Source: Azospirillum sp. RU38E
GTDB taxonomy: Bacteria; Pseudomonadota; Alphaproteobacteria; Azospirillales; Azospirillaceae
Direction of reading: 5' to 3'
Assembly (NCBI RefSeq): GCF_900188385.1
Contig: NZ_FZOI01000015.1
Span: 88,676-152,675, forward strand
Length of the DNA stretch: 64,000 nucleotides
The notes under the pieces are model-generated. The model was not told the DNA's origin, did not search any database, and saw nothing but the letters and a program-made list of their open reading frames with translations. Shown piece after piece: positions 35,331 to 44,180 of the stretch; positions within the stretch are counted from its first letter, which is position 1, and every line of letters starts with the position of its first letter. Both the position numbers and the translations under genes were made by a program.

Positions 35331-37817
35331 ATGCGCTTCTATCTGCTTGCCTCGTCTGTGCTTGCTGTCGCCGCAACGGGATTGGCTGCACATGCACAGG
35401 GTACCCAGGCTGAGACCTCTCAAGGGGCGAGCGCTGGAACCGAGCAGCTTGTCGGACTTGAGGAAGTCATCGTGACGGCCCAGCGCCGGTCGGAGTCGGT
35501 TCAGAAGGCGGCGGTGGCGATCACGGCAGTGACCGGCGATGCCCTGGTCAACCAGGGCGTGACCGACGCGACCCGCCTCAATCTGATCGCGCCGGCCCTG
35601 TTCGTCACAAATGGCGGCGGGGCCAATACCGGCTTCTTCGTTCGCGGTGTCGGCAATTTCACCAATAACGGCTATACAGCGCCGGCGGTGGCATTCAACA
35701 TCGATGATGTCTATGTCGGCCGCCCCTCCTCCACGATCGCCTCGTTCCTCGATCTCAATCGCGTCGAAGTTCTCAAGGGCCCGCAGGGCACGCTCTATGG
35801 GCGGAACGCCACCGGCGGTGCCATCAATGTGATCCCCAACAAGCCGAAACTCGGCGTCTCCGAAGGCAATGTTGCCGCGCAGTATGGCAATTATAATGCC
35901 TATGAGGTCATGGGTGTGGTCAATGCCCCGCTCGGCGATGACGTGGCGATGCGCCTGGCGGCCGTCAAAAGCGAGCATGATGCCTATCTCGATGACGGCA
36001 CGAGCACGGCCGACGATCTGGCCATCCGCGGGCAGATTTATGGCGAACTGAGCGATACGATCAATGTACGCTTGTCCGCCGATTATTCGGCCCAGAAAGG
36101 CACCGGCACGGGCATCAACATCGACGGCGTCTACCGCTTCACACCGTTCTCGCCGACGGCGACGATCACCAATCGCACATTCGTCCCGGTACCGGCCGAT
36201 GTCAGCACCCTGAGCGGGATGCACAACCAGGCGACACTCAATTTTATCCAGAACAACGCATCCATGGGGCCGCTATTCTCCCCCATGGTCGGCTATGTCT
36301 ATCCCTCCCGGAACGACAAGTACTTCAACACCAATGCAGAAATAAATGTCGATCTGGGTGACGCCGAACTGGTTGTCATTCCGGCCTTCCGTCGCGCAGA
36401 GACCGATGACACGTTCAACGGACCGCCGTTCAAGGCCGCGATGCAGAGCGACGTGGCGAAGCAGTACAGCCTTGAAGCACGCATGTCAGGCAAGGTCGGC
36501 GATCTGGACTGGATTCTTGGTGGCTATCTGTTTGACGAGTCCGTGGATGGCAACAACTCGTTCAATCAGTTCGCCACTACCAACTTCAACGATTATAACA
36601 GCAAGATCAAGTCGAAGGCCGTCTTTTCCCGCCTGACCTATCATGTCACCGATGATTTCCGTCTGGTGGGTGGCCTCCGCTACACCTACGAAAAGCGTGA
36701 GATGGACGCCAAGATCAACACCGTGACAGCCATCTGCCGCCGGGTGCCCAATTCCTGCCCGCAGGTTCCCACGATCCCGGCGGCACTCACCCTCGCAGAG
36801 GCGCTTTCACAGCTCAGCCCCTCGCTTTTCCCCGTCACCAATCCATTCAGCAACCCGACGGCCTCTGCAACCTATCCATACGGCCCGCTTGTCAATGGGC
36901 AGCCGGGAGCCCTGTTTCAGGTTGTCAGCCGCAATATTCAGGACACGGCTTCCGATGGCGAAGTGACATACCGTCTCGCCGCTGAATATGACGTCAGCTC
37001 AGACAATCTGCTCTATGGCAGCTATGAGACGGGCTTCCGCGCGGGTGGCTTCAACCTGGCGATCGGACGTGAATCTTATAAGCCGGAATATATCAAGGCA
37101 TGGACGGTCGGGTCGAAGAACATGTTCTTTGACAATCGCTTCCAGGTCAATCTGGAAGCGTTCTACTGGAAATACAAAGACCAGCAGCTGGGCGCGCTGG
37201 GCGTGGACGGGGAGGGCCGTAACGCTCTGGTGATCCAGAATCTGGGCGCCTCGCGGATCAAGGGCATGGAACTGGATACCAAGGCGCAGGTCTCAGAGAC
37301 CACCCGCCTGCGTGCCAATATCCAGTACCTGGATGCCGTCTACACCGACTTCAAATACAATCAGGTCGACACGTCGCAACCCACCGACCCTCTGAACTTT
37401 CAGACCCCGTTCACCGGCTGCTCGTTCCAGCAGGTCACGACGCCCTCACGCTCGTTCAATATCGACTGTTCCGGCAAGCGCGCCTTGCTCTCCCCGAAAT
37501 GGACGCTCAACATGGGCGTCGATCAGACGATTGAACTGGACAATGTTGATCTGGTGGGATCGGCCAGTGCACGGTATCGCACAGACCGCGAACTGGGCTT
37601 TAACTACCTGCCGACCAGCCGCAGCGGCGATGACTGGACGTTTGACGCCTCGCTGTCGATCGAACCTCATCAGGTTCCTGTCACGGTCCTCTTGTTTGTG
37701 CGGAACCTCACCAATGAAGCCATCCGGTCGACCAACCAGGGGGGGGCCGGCAACGTGACGTCTTTCACACTGGAGCCGCCGCGCACCTATGGCTTGCGGG
37801 TTAGCTATACGTTCTGA
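35331..37817 (+). CDS. TonB-dependent outer-membrane receptor of the catabolic island
   Basis: The product is 828 residues with a signal peptide (MRFYLLASSVLAVAATGLAAHAQ). A TonB-box/plug start EEVIVTAQRRSESVQKAAVAI and plug blocks such as VEVLKGPQGTLYGRNATGGAI follow. The beta-barrel ends YGLRVSYTF with terminal Phe. This receptor type is abundant in sphingomonads and often sits beside aromatic or plant-compound degradation genes. ATG 35331 follows GGGGAGG; an upstream TTG is in frame but unlikely. Import of the pathway substrate is inferred from context. Confidence 0.92.
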   Translation: MRFYLLASSVLAVAATGLAAHAQGTQAETSQGASAGTEQLVGLEEVIVTAQRRSESVQKAAVAITAVTGDALVNQGVTDATRLNLIAPALFVTNGGGANTGFFVRGVGNFTNNGYTAPAVAFNIDDVYVGRPSSTIASFLDLNRVEVLKGPQGTLYGRNATGGAINVIPNKPKLGVSEGNVAAQYGNYNAYEVMGVVNAPLGDDVAMRLAAVKSEHDAYLDDGTSTADDLAIRGQIYGELSDTINVRLSADYSAQKGTGTGINIDGVYRFTPFSPTATITNRTFVPVPADVSTLSGMHNQATLNFIQNNASMGPLFSPMVGYVYPSRNDKYFNTNAEINVDLGDAELVVIPAFRRAETDDTFNGPPFKAAMQSDVAKQYSLEARMSGKVGDLDWILGGYLFDESVDGNNSFNQFATTNFNDYNSKIKSKAVFSRLTYHVTDDFRLVGGLRYTYEKREMDAKINTVTAICRRVPNSCPQVPTIPAALTLAEALSQLSPSLFPVTNPFSNPTASATYPYGPLVNGQPGALFQVVSRNIQDTASDGEVTYRLAAEYDVSSDNLLYGSYETGFRAGGFNLAIGRESYKPEYIKAWTVGSKNMFFDNRFQVNLEAFYWKYKDQQLGALGVDGEGRNALVIQNLGASRIKGMELDTKAQVSETTRLRANIQYLDAVYTDFKYNQVDTSQPTDPLNFQTPFTGCSFQQVTTPSRSFNIDCSGKRALLSPKWTLNMGVDQTIELDNVDLVGSASARYRTDRELGFNYLPTSRSGDDWTFDASLSIEPHQVPVTVLLFVRNLTNEAIRSTNQGGAGNVTSFTLEPPRTYGLRVSYTF

Positions 37818-37850
37818 CGGGAAGGGGAAAACGAAGCCATCTTGACGGAT

Positions 37851-37887
37851 ACCAGATCCCGATGCGTTGACCTCATCGGGATCTGGT
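37851..37887 (+). terminator. Strong hairpin between receptor and oxygenase genes
   Basis: ACCAGATCCCGATG (37851-37864) pairs perfectly with CATCGGGATCTGGT (37874-37887), a 14-bp stem with a 9-base loop. Only three T residues follow, so it may be an attenuator or mRNA processing site that lowers read-through from the receptor gene into the oxygenase gene. Confidence 0.6.
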
Positions 37888-37933
37888 TTGCCGACGAGTG
37901 CCGCCGTCTCCAAAGACCTTAAGGGTGATCAAG

Positions 37934-39004
37934 ATGTATCCCTTTAATACGCCCAGTTCGATCCTCCGCAATCGTTGGTACATTGCCGCCTTCTCGAACG
38001 AGATTTCGCGGGAACCGATGGAGCGCCGGCTTCTGGGCATTCCGGTTGCGCTCTACCGACGGGAAAACGGCGCGCCCGTGGCGATGTATGGCCGCTGCCC
38101 CCATCGGTACTTTCCGCTTGCCCAGGGCAAGGTGCGGGGCGACGCGCTAGTATGCGGATATCACGGATTTGAATTTCAGGCGGATGGCAAGTGCAGTTCG
38201 ATCCCCTCACAGGGCACCGGCGCGAACTTCTGCCAGCCGACCTATGAAATCGTTGAACGCGGGCCGCTATGCTGGATCTGGATGGGCGACCCGGAAAAGA
38301 GCGATCAGGGCTTGATCCCGCCCTATGCGGATTTTGGTTTGGATCAGCCGGGCTGGCGGTACAGTTCGGCCAACTATTTTCATCTCAAAGGCCGCAGTCA
38401 GCTGTTGATCGATAATCTTATGGATCTCACGCACTTACCCTATGTGCACTACCATATTGCGGGCGGTGATGCGATGCGCACGCCTGCGATGATCGATGAG
38501 GAACGGCCGATCAGCTATCGTGTATCACGAACAGGAAAGGTGCCCTTCACCACATTCCATGAACTGGTGTTCGGCCCTGAGGCGCGTTTCGAGGGGCTTT
38601 CGGACTTTCTGTCGCTGACAGACTATTACGGGCCGGAGTTTATCCGTACGAGCCTGCCGATCACGACCGCGATCAACGGTGACAATCATGTTCCGCCGGC
38701 GCTGGGCACCCTGAACATTCTCCATGGGATCACGCCCGAAACCGAAAACACGACCCATTATTTTGGCTTTGCAACCCGTAATTTCCGCCTCGACAGCCAA
38801 GGGTTGGATGCATTTCAGCTTGAGTCGGATTGCAAAATTCGTCAGCAGGACGTCAATGCCATTGAGGCGGTTGAGCATGGTCTTGATGAAGCGTCGGCCC
38901 GGCAGCGCGAACTTCTCGTCCGCGCCGACGCTCCGGCTGTCAAAGTGCGGCGGAAGATCGAAGCCTTGCTGCGGGCGGAACAAGAAGCGCCCCGGGCCGC
39001 CTGA
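37934..39004 (+). CDS. Rieske non-haem iron aromatic oxygenase (VanA-like)
   Basis: The product is 356 residues. The Rieske [2Fe-2S] ligands are C55-P-H57 and C74-G-Y-H77. The mononuclear iron site is seen in NLMDLTHLPYVHYH, with H167 and H172. The layout matches single-component-alpha oxygenases such as vanillate O-demethylase or related ring hydroxylases. ATG 37934 is chosen behind AAGGG; a longer frame lacks sense upstream. The ferredoxin gene follows at 39064. No reductase gene is visible, so electrons must come from a reductase encoded elsewhere. Confidence 0.92.
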   Translation: MYPFNTPSSILRNRWYIAAFSNEISREPMERRLLGIPVALYRRENGAPVAMYGRCPHRYFPLAQGKVRGDALVCGYHGFEFQADGKCSSIPSQGTGANFCQPTYEIVERGPLCWIWMGDPEKSDQGLIPPYADFGLDQPGWRYSSANYFHLKGRSQLLIDNLMDLTHLPYVHYHIAGGDAMRTPAMIDEERPISYRVSRTGKVPFTTFHELVFGPEARFEGLSDFLSLTDYYGPEFIRTSLPITTAINGDNHVPPALGTLNILHGITPETENTTHYFGFATRNFRLDSQGLDAFQLESDCKIRQQDVNAIEAVEHGLDEASARQRELLVRADAPAVKVRRKIEALLRAEQEAPRAA

Positions 39005-39063
39005 TCGGCACAGCTCGAACATGCAATGAATAGTCGGGCGCAATTTTACGGGGGAAGCGCGGC

Positions 39064-39381
39064 ATGCCAATATTGAAAGTTACCGCCCGCGACGGCTCCC
39101 TGCACAGGGTTGAGGGGGAAGCCGACGTCAAAGTCATGGAGGTTCTCCGGCAGGCCGGCTTCGATGAGCTTCTGGCGCTTTGCGGTGGTTGCTGTTCATG
39201 CGCCACCTGCCACGTCTACGTGGATGAAGTCGATTTGGGTCGGCTCGCGCCAATGTCCGAGCATGAGAACGACCTCCTGGATATATCGCCCCACCGGACG
39301 GAACGGTCGCGCTTATCGTGTCAGATCCCGTTTTCCCCAGACCTGGATGGCCTGCATGTTGAAATCGCGCCAGAGGATTAG
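39064..39381 (+). CDS. [2Fe-2S] ferredoxin, electron donor for the Rieske oxygenase
   Basis: The 105-residue product is an adrenodoxin/putidaredoxin-type ferredoxin. Cluster ligands are C40, C46 and C49 in [15 protein letters not shown] and C86 in RLSCQIP. There are two extra Cys residues (C43, C44) in the loop. It probably carries electrons to the oxygenase encoded 59 bp upstream. The cognate ferredoxin reductase is not in the window. Confidence 0.92.
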   Translation: MPILKVTARDGSLHRVEGEADVKVMEVLRQAGFDELLALCGGCCSCATCHVYVDEVDLGRLAPMSEHENDLLDISPHRTERSRLSCQIPFSPDLDGLHVEIAPED

Positions 39382-39427
39382 GGCGTGTCGTTAATTACGG
39401 GCTTCCCAAAGCCGGGGATCGATGATT

Positions 39428-39579
39428 CATACTAGAGGTTGACCTTTAGGCGGCTTGGAGGCCGGCGACCGCCGGCCCGCCGCACATGCGGCGTAAGCCA
39501 AGGGCGCGGATGCGCCCGCCCGGCGCCTGAGGGAACACAAAATCTCCCTGGATCGGTCACGATCAAGGGAGATTGATAT
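39428..39579 (+). repeat. Element A, copy with damaged first hairpin
   Basis: The left arm of H1 is lost (it begins near CATACTAGAGG), while H2 is intact. H3 is CGCCGCACATGCGGCG (39478-39493). H4 is GGGCGC-GGAT-GCGCCC (39502-39517), different in sequence from H4 of the 18312 copy but still fully paired. H5 is as in that copy. The right end reads GATTGATAT. It lies between the convergent ferredoxin and flgH genes, at the right edge of the catabolic island. Confidence 0.85.
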
Positions 39580-39580
39580 T

Positions 39581-39613
39581 ATACCATCGGTCGAAATTCT
39601 TCACCGATGGTAA
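39581..39613. repeat. Solo element A H1-type hairpin
   Basis: ATACCATCGGT pairs with ACCGATGGTA around an 11-base loop. It resembles H1 of the divergent copy at 30648 and lies directly beside the right end of the copy at 39428, as if a second unit had been mostly lost. Confidence 0.6.
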
Positions 39614-39727
39614 TGCTGCAACTGCCGCCGTGTGGTTTGTACCGCGCCAATCAACTCGCGGCGAGTTCTGCTCCCCGCAAATTGGTATCCTCTTCAGTCA
39701 CGGTGTCTGACTTTACAGGAAAACTGG
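39614..39727. other. Unassigned part of the ferredoxin-flgH spacer
   Basis: Sequence between the solo hairpin and the flgH terminator. I see no gene or recognisable repeat here. Confidence 0.4.
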
Positions 39728-39751
39728 AGGGACCGGCAACCGCCGGCCCCT
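39728..39751 (-). terminator. Terminator-like hairpin after flgH
   Basis: On the minus strand AGGGGCCGGC and GCCGGTCCCT form a stem with a GGTT loop, followed by CCAGTTTTCC. It would end the leftward flgF-flgG-flgA-flgH transcript. Confidence 0.65.
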
Positions 39752-39787
39752 GCCCATCGCTTTGTCCCTAACCGGTGGTGTCACCCA

Positions 39788-40555
39788 TCAGAACGGGTTG
39801 ATGATGTCGATCACCTGCTGGCCCCAGCGCGGCTGCTGCAGGTCGCTGACCTGGCCCTTGCCGCCATAGGAAATCCGTGCCTCGGCAATTTTTTCATAGG
39901 AGATGGTGTTGGCGGAGGTGATGTCTTCCGGCCGGATGATGCCGTTCAGGGTCAATTCCCGCATTTCGTAATTCACCCGCACTTCCTGCTTGCCCTGCAC
40001 CACCATATTGCCGTTGGGCAAAATCTGCACGATCAGGGCGGCGACCTGCAGATTGATCTGTTCCTGCCGCTGGATCTGGCCATTGCCGACGCTGTTGCTG
40101 GTGCTGTTGGTGCTGAGCAGGCTGGCGGCCGTAACCGTATCGGGTAGAACGGTATTGGTGCTGGCTTCCAGACCGAACAGGTTGGGCACACCCATTGTTT
40201 CTGTACCAGTACGGGCACGGGTCGTCTGGTTTTGCAGCTGGGCCCTATCGTTGATCTGGATATTCACGGTCAGGATATCGCCGACGCGGGCAGCGCGCTG
40301 ATCCTTGAAGAAGGCGCGCGAACCGGCTCGCCACAGAGAGTTGGCCCGCTTTTCCACCACCGGCGCTTCCGGCATCGGCAACCGCACCGGCTGATAATTC
40401 GGGCTGCGCGAGGGATCCTCGATGGAGGAAAAGGCCGGTTCCTTGCCGACACTGGCCAGCCGGTCGGCCGTGCCGCAGGCGGTCAGCATACTGGCCCCCA
40501 GGATCAGGGTGGTAAGCGTGGTGGCGGTACGCAGGAAGGGACGGGCGGCGGACAT
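39788..40555 (-). CDS. flgH: FlgH, flagellar L-ring lipoprotein
   Basis: The 255-residue product has a lipoprotein signal peptide with lipobox LTAC (Cys27). The mature part has the FlgH pattern SLWRAGSRAFFKDQRAARVGDILTVNI and a C-terminal GKGQVSDLQQPRWGQQVIDIINPF. It forms the outer-membrane ring around the flagellar rod. It is the last gene of the leftward flgF-flgG-flgA-flgH cluster, 11 bp after flgA. Confidence 0.96.
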   Translation of the reverse strand: MSAARPFLRTATTLTTLILGASMLTACGTADRLASVGKEPAFSSIEDPSRSPNYQPVRLPMPEAPVVEKRANSLWRAGSRAFFKDQRAARVGDILTVNIQINDRAQLQNQTTRARTGTETMGVPNLFGLEASTNTVLPDTVTAASLLSTNSTSNSVGNGQIQRQEQINLQVAALIVQILPNGNMVVQGKQEVRVNYEMRELTLNGIIRPEDITSANTISYEKIAEARISYGGKGQVSDLQQPRWGQQVIDIINPF

Positions 40556-40566
40556 GTCGGTTCTCC

Positions 40567-41562
40567 TTATCGGCTCGGCCGGGCCTGATTGGCGGCGAGC
40601 CTGACGGCAGCTTGTTGGGCGGCGGCGATCTCGGCAGCGGGGCGGACGGTCACCAGATTGGGACCGGCCACCGTTGCCTCAATCACCCTGCTGCTGGAGC
40701 TATTCACAATCCGTACCAACTCACCCTGCGCGCCGTCGCCCAGGGCCTTGCCTTGGGCGGTCAGCTGCATGGAACCCGATTGCAGCATGATGGTGACGGC
40801 CTGTCCCTTCACCACCACCACCGGTTCGCGCACATCGCGGCTGCTGACCGGTTGATTGGGGGCCACGGCGCGGCGCATACTTTTGCCCACCAGTTCGTCC
40901 GCACGGATGACGGCACCCGCCATCACCCGATCACGCGGCATGTTGAGATAGCTGAGGTCGCTGTCCCCCACCACTTCGCCCGGCGCCAGCCGGCGGTTCA
41001 ACACCGGCAGTTCCACCATGTCAATGGCGCGGCCGCTGACCGTCTGGCGCAGCAATTCCGGCCCGGCGGCAGGGGCGATAAGATCGGCCGTCAAACGACC
41101 GCGCACGGCATCATAGGCAAGATTTTCCACCCGCACAGACATATCGCTGCCGGTCGGCAAAAACAGCGCCAGGGACCGGTTATCCAGCTGGATATCGACA
41201 TTGGCGCCGGTGCCGGCCTGCTGCACCAGGGCATCACGCAGACTGTCCTGGATCGCTGCCTGCGGGATTTGCACCGCTTCCCGCTTCAACTGCACTGTTT
41301 CGCCCAGCCCCACCGGCCGCCAGGCCACCCCGTGGGTGGTGGCGATGCGCAGCAAGGCGGCGGTATCCAGCGTCAGCGTCCCGCCGGGGGCAGGGGCGTT
41401 GGTCACCACGCGGGCCGCCTGTTCCGGCGGCAACCCATCGAACAGGTCGCCCAGCACCACCTGCTGGGCGCTCACCACGCCGTTCGGCTTCAGGGCGGCG
41501 GCACCAGCCGGCGGGGCGGTCAGCAGCGTGGCGGTGATCAGCAGGGCGGCGAGGCGGCGCAT
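40567..41562 (-). CDS. flgA: FlgA, flagellar P-ring assembly chaperone
   Basis: The product is 331 residues with a signal peptide (LAALLITATLLTAPPAGA). The C-terminal SAF-type region has LNRRLAPGEVVGDSDLSYLNMPRDRV and VKGQAVTIMLQSGSMQLTAQGKALGDGAQGE. FlgA chaperones FlgI in the periplasm during P-ring assembly. The longer alphaproteobacterial form with an extra N-terminal domain explains the size. It lies between flgG (29 bp) and flgH. Confidence 0.93.
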   Translation of the reverse strand: MRRLAALLITATLLTAPPAGAAALKPNGVVSAQQVVLGDLFDGLPPEQAARVVTNAPAPGGTLTLDTAALLRIATTHGVAWRPVGLGETVQLKREAVQIPQAAIQDSLRDALVQQAGTGANVDIQLDNRSLALFLPTGSDMSVRVENLAYDAVRGRLTADLIAPAAGPELLRQTVSGRAIDMVELPVLNRRLAPGEVVGDSDLSYLNMPRDRVMAGAVIRADELVGKSMRRAVAPNQPVSSRDVREPVVVVKGQAVTIMLQSGSMQLTAQGKALGDGAQGELVRIVNSSSSRVIEATVAGPNLVTVRPAAEIAAAQQAAVRLAANQARPSR

Positions 41563-41591
41563 GGCGATAACTCCCTTTACGAAAATCCGGA

Positions 41592-42377
41592 TCAGCGCAG
41601 CTGGCTGACGGACTGCATCATCTGGTCGGTGGTGGAGATGACGCGGGAATTCATTTCATAGGCGCGCTGGGCGGTGATCAGCTGGGTGATCTCGGCCACG
41701 ATATTGACGTTGGACGTCTCCACCGCGCCCTGGGTGATGCGGCCGAAACCGGGGGCACCCGGATTGCCGGCAATCGCCTGACCGGAGGCCGGGGTTTCCA
41801 GCAGCAGGTTGCCGCCGATGGCTTCCAGACCGGCCGTGTTGGGGAAGTTGGCCAACTGGAGCTGACCGACATTCTGCGGGGCGACCTGGCCATCCAGCTT
41901 GGCCAGCACCTCGCCATTGGGGTTCACGGTGATGTCCACGGTATTCTGTGGGATCACGATGCCCGGCACCACCTGATAGCCATCGCCGGTAACGATGGTG
42001 CCTTCTGCATTCAGCTGCAGGGAGCCGGCGCGGGTATAGGCGGTGTCGCCATTGGGCAAGGTCACCTGGAAATAGCCCTGGCCATTGATGGCCAGATCCA
42101 GCGTATTGCCGGTGGGGCTGATATTGCCCTGTTCGTTGATGCGGTAGATGGCGGCGGCCTTTACGCCGGTACCGACCTGGATGCCCGACGGCACCACGGT
42201 GCCGGCATCGGACGAGGTGGAGCCGACGCGGCGCTGGTTCTGGTACAGCAAATCCTGGAATTCCGCCCGCTGGCGCTTATAGCCAGTGGTGGTCATGTTG
42301 GCGATATTGTTGGAGATGGTTTCCACATTGAGCTGCTGGGCCAGCATTCCGGTGGCGCCGATGGAGAGGCTGCGCAT
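41592..42377 (-). CDS. flgG: FlgG, flagellar distal rod protein
   Basis: The product is 261 residues, the normal length. The N-terminal LSIGATGMLAQQLNVETISNNIANM and C-terminal NVNIVAEITQLITAQRAYEMNSRVIS are the paired rod/hook signatures. FlgG polymerises into the distal rod that crosses the P and L rings. It follows flgF by 14 bp. Confidence 0.97.
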   Translation of the reverse strand: MRSLSIGATGMLAQQLNVETISNNIANMTTTGYKRQRAEFQDLLYQNQRRVGSTSSDAGTVVPSGIQVGTGVKAAAIYRINEQGNISPTGNTLDLAINGQGYFQVTLPNGDTAYTRAGSLQLNAEGTIVTGDGYQVVPGIVIPQNTVDITVNPNGEVLAKLDGQVAPQNVGQLQLANFPNTAGLEAIGGNLLLETPASGQAIAGNPGAPGFGRITQGAVETSNVNIVAEITQLITAQRAYEMNSRVISTTDQMMQSVSQLR

Positions 42378-42391
42378 TTTTCCGTTCCTTC

Positions 42392-43114
42392 TTACTGAGC
42401 CCGGGCCAACTGACGGATCGCGGTGCGGATCCGTTCATGCTCGGTGTCGATCATCTTCTGGACATTCTGATAGGTGCGGATGACGTCGATCATCTGGGTC
42501 ATCTCCACCACGCTCTGCACGTTGGAGCTTTCCAGCGCGCCCTGGGTCACCTGCGGCTGTTCAATCAGGATTTCATCCTGATCGGTGCTGTACAGCCCGC
42601 CGCCCAGCTCCATAAGCTTCTGTTCATCCTCGAAATTCACCACTTTCAGCTTGCCGACCACACCCTGCTCGGTCTTCACCGTGCCATCGCCCTGGATGTC
42701 GAGCTGGCTGGTGCCTTCCGGGATGGTCAGGCGCTGGTTGTTTTCCCCCAGCAGCGGCAGGCCGCTGCGGTCCACGATTTCGCGGTTGGCGTTCATCTGA
42801 AAGGCGCCGCCACGGGTGTAGCGGGGGCCGGACAGCGTCTCCACGGTGAAGTAACCTTCGCCGCGCAGCGCCAGATCCAGCGGGTTCTTGGTGATGCTCA
42901 AGGGGCCCGCCTCGGTGTTGCGCAGCAGGCCGTAATCCTGCACGAAGCTCATCCGGTCGCCTTCGCGGTTCGGCCGCTCCAGATATTCCAGGAACAGCAT
43001 CCGCTGCGACTTGAAACCCGTCGTGTTCATGTTGGCGACATTGTTGGAAATCACTTCCATCTGCCGGCGCAGGGCTTCCTGGCGTGACAGCGTGATGTAG
43101 AGTGAATTTTCCAT
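42392..43114 (-). CDS. flgF: FlgF, flagellar proximal rod protein
   Basis: The product is 240 residues from ATG 43114 (MENSLYITLSRQEALRRQME), the normal FlgF start. The longer frame upstream has no family similarity. The N-terminal SNNVANMNTTGFKSQ and C-terminal LESSNVQSVVEMTQMIDVIRTYQNVQ are rod-protein signatures. It is the first gene of the flagellar cluster and diverges from the DNA glycosylase gene across a 167-bp spacer. Confidence 0.96.
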   Translation of the reverse strand: MENSLYITLSRQEALRRQMEVISNNVANMNTTGFKSQRMLFLEYLERPNREGDRMSFVQDYGLLRNTEAGPLSITKNPLDLALRGEGYFTVETLSGPRYTRGGAFQMNANREIVDRSGLPLLGENNQRLTIPEGTSQLDIQGDGTVKTEQGVVGKLKVVNFEDEQKLMELGGGLYSTDQDEILIEQPQVTQGALESSNVQSVVEMTQMIDVIRTYQNVQKMIDTEHERIRTAIRQLARAQ

Positions 43115-43281
43115 CGTCTTACCCTCGGCAACATCGATGGGCGGCAAGGCCCGTGGTCGCAAAGTGATAAGCAATCGGTGTGCCAACCAGGCTTTTCCGC
43201 CATTTTCGGCCAGAGTGCTATGGGTATGGGCAAGAAGTGCCGGGCTTGCGCCCTCGCCCCTGGCGGGGCAAAGTGGCGCCC

Positions 43282-43836
43282 ATGATCCTGCCCGACCTGC
43301 TTCGCCCCGGCCTTGACCTTGTGTTCTGCGGAACGGCCCCGTCGCGCATCTCTGCCGCGCGCGGGGCCTATTATGCCAATCCCGGCAACCGGTTCTGGCC
43401 CAGCCTGTGGGAGGTGGGGTTATTGCCGGCGCCGCTGCGCGCCGCCGACTTTCCCCGCCTCAACGATCTGGGACTGGGTCTGACCGACCTCAACAAGACG
43501 GAGATCGGCAATGATGCCGATCTGTCCCCCGATGCCTATGATGTGCCGGGCTTCCTGGCCAAGATGCGCCAGTGTCGGCCGGGCGGGATTGCTTTCACCA
43601 GCAAGCATGGGGCCGCCATCTTCCTGGCGGCCATCGGGGCCGGGCGGGACATCCCCTGGGGCCGGCAGCCGGCGGATTGGGAGGGGATGGCCCTGTTCGT
43701 GCTGACCTCCCCCTCCGGTCAGGCGCGCCGCTGGTTCAATATCGACCCCTGGCGGCAGGCGGCGGCCTTTGTCGCTGCACGAAGGGGCGGGGCCGTGCTA
43801 GCATCGCCTTCCATGACCATCCAGCAGCAAGGGTGA
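43282..43836 (+). CDS. mug: Mismatch-specific uracil-DNA glycosylase (MUG/TDG family)
   Basis: The 184-residue product starts MILPDLLRPGLDLVFCGTAPS. The catalytic-pocket motif GTAPSRISAARGAYYANPGNRFW matches MUG/TDG enzymes that remove uracil or thymine from G mismatches. The C-terminal TSPSGQARRWFNIDPW is the family's DNA-insertion motif region. The frame is open further upstream, but ATG 43282 gives the normal length; its ribosome-binding site is weak. It stands 6 bp before fliN and may share its transcript. Confidence 0.88.
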   Translation: MILPDLLRPGLDLVFCGTAPSRISAARGAYYANPGNRFWPSLWEVGLLPAPLRAADFPRLNDLGLGLTDLNKTEIGNDADLSPDAYDVPGFLAKMRQCRPGGIAFTSKHGAAIFLAAIGAGRDIPWGRQPADWEGMALFVLTSPSGQARRWFNIDPWRQAAAFVAARRGGAVLASPSMTIQQQG

Positions 43837-43842
43837 TCCAGC

Positions 43843-44160
43843 ATGGCGGATCAGGATGATATCGACGCGATGTTCGGCGAGATGGCCGGGGGCGGCAGCG
43901 TCAAAATGGTGCCGGAAGCGGCGGAGATTTCCGCCGTCTATGACACAGAGGTGGAGATGAGCGTCGTGCTCGGCACCTCCGTCATCCGGGTGCGCGACCT
44001 GTTGAAGCTCGGCCGTGGCGCGATCGTGGAACTGGACCGCAAGATCGACGACCTGTCCGACATTGTCGTGTCCGGCCGCATGGTGGCGCGCGGGGAGGTG
44101 ACCATCGTGGAAGACAAGATCGCCGTCACCTTCAGGGAATTCGCCCGCATCAATAACTGA
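43843..44160 (+). CDS. fliN: FliN, flagellar motor switch protein
   Basis: This 105-residue protein has the SpoA/FliN domain: VYDTEVEMSVVLGTSVIRVRDLLKLGRGAIVELDRK and VARGEVTIVEDKIAVTF. FliN is part of the C-ring that transmits CheY signals. The short acidic N-terminus is typical. It follows the glycosylase gene by 6 bp and is followed by a 69-codon ORF. It is isolated from other C-ring genes in this window. Confidence 0.94.
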   Translation: MADQDDIDAMFGEMAGGGSVKMVPEAAEISAVYDTEVEMSVVLGTSVIRVRDLLKLGRGAIVELDRKIDDLSDIVVSGRMVARGEVTIVEDKIAVTFREFARINN

Positions 44161-44180
44161 TCCCCTGCGGCAGGTGTGCC

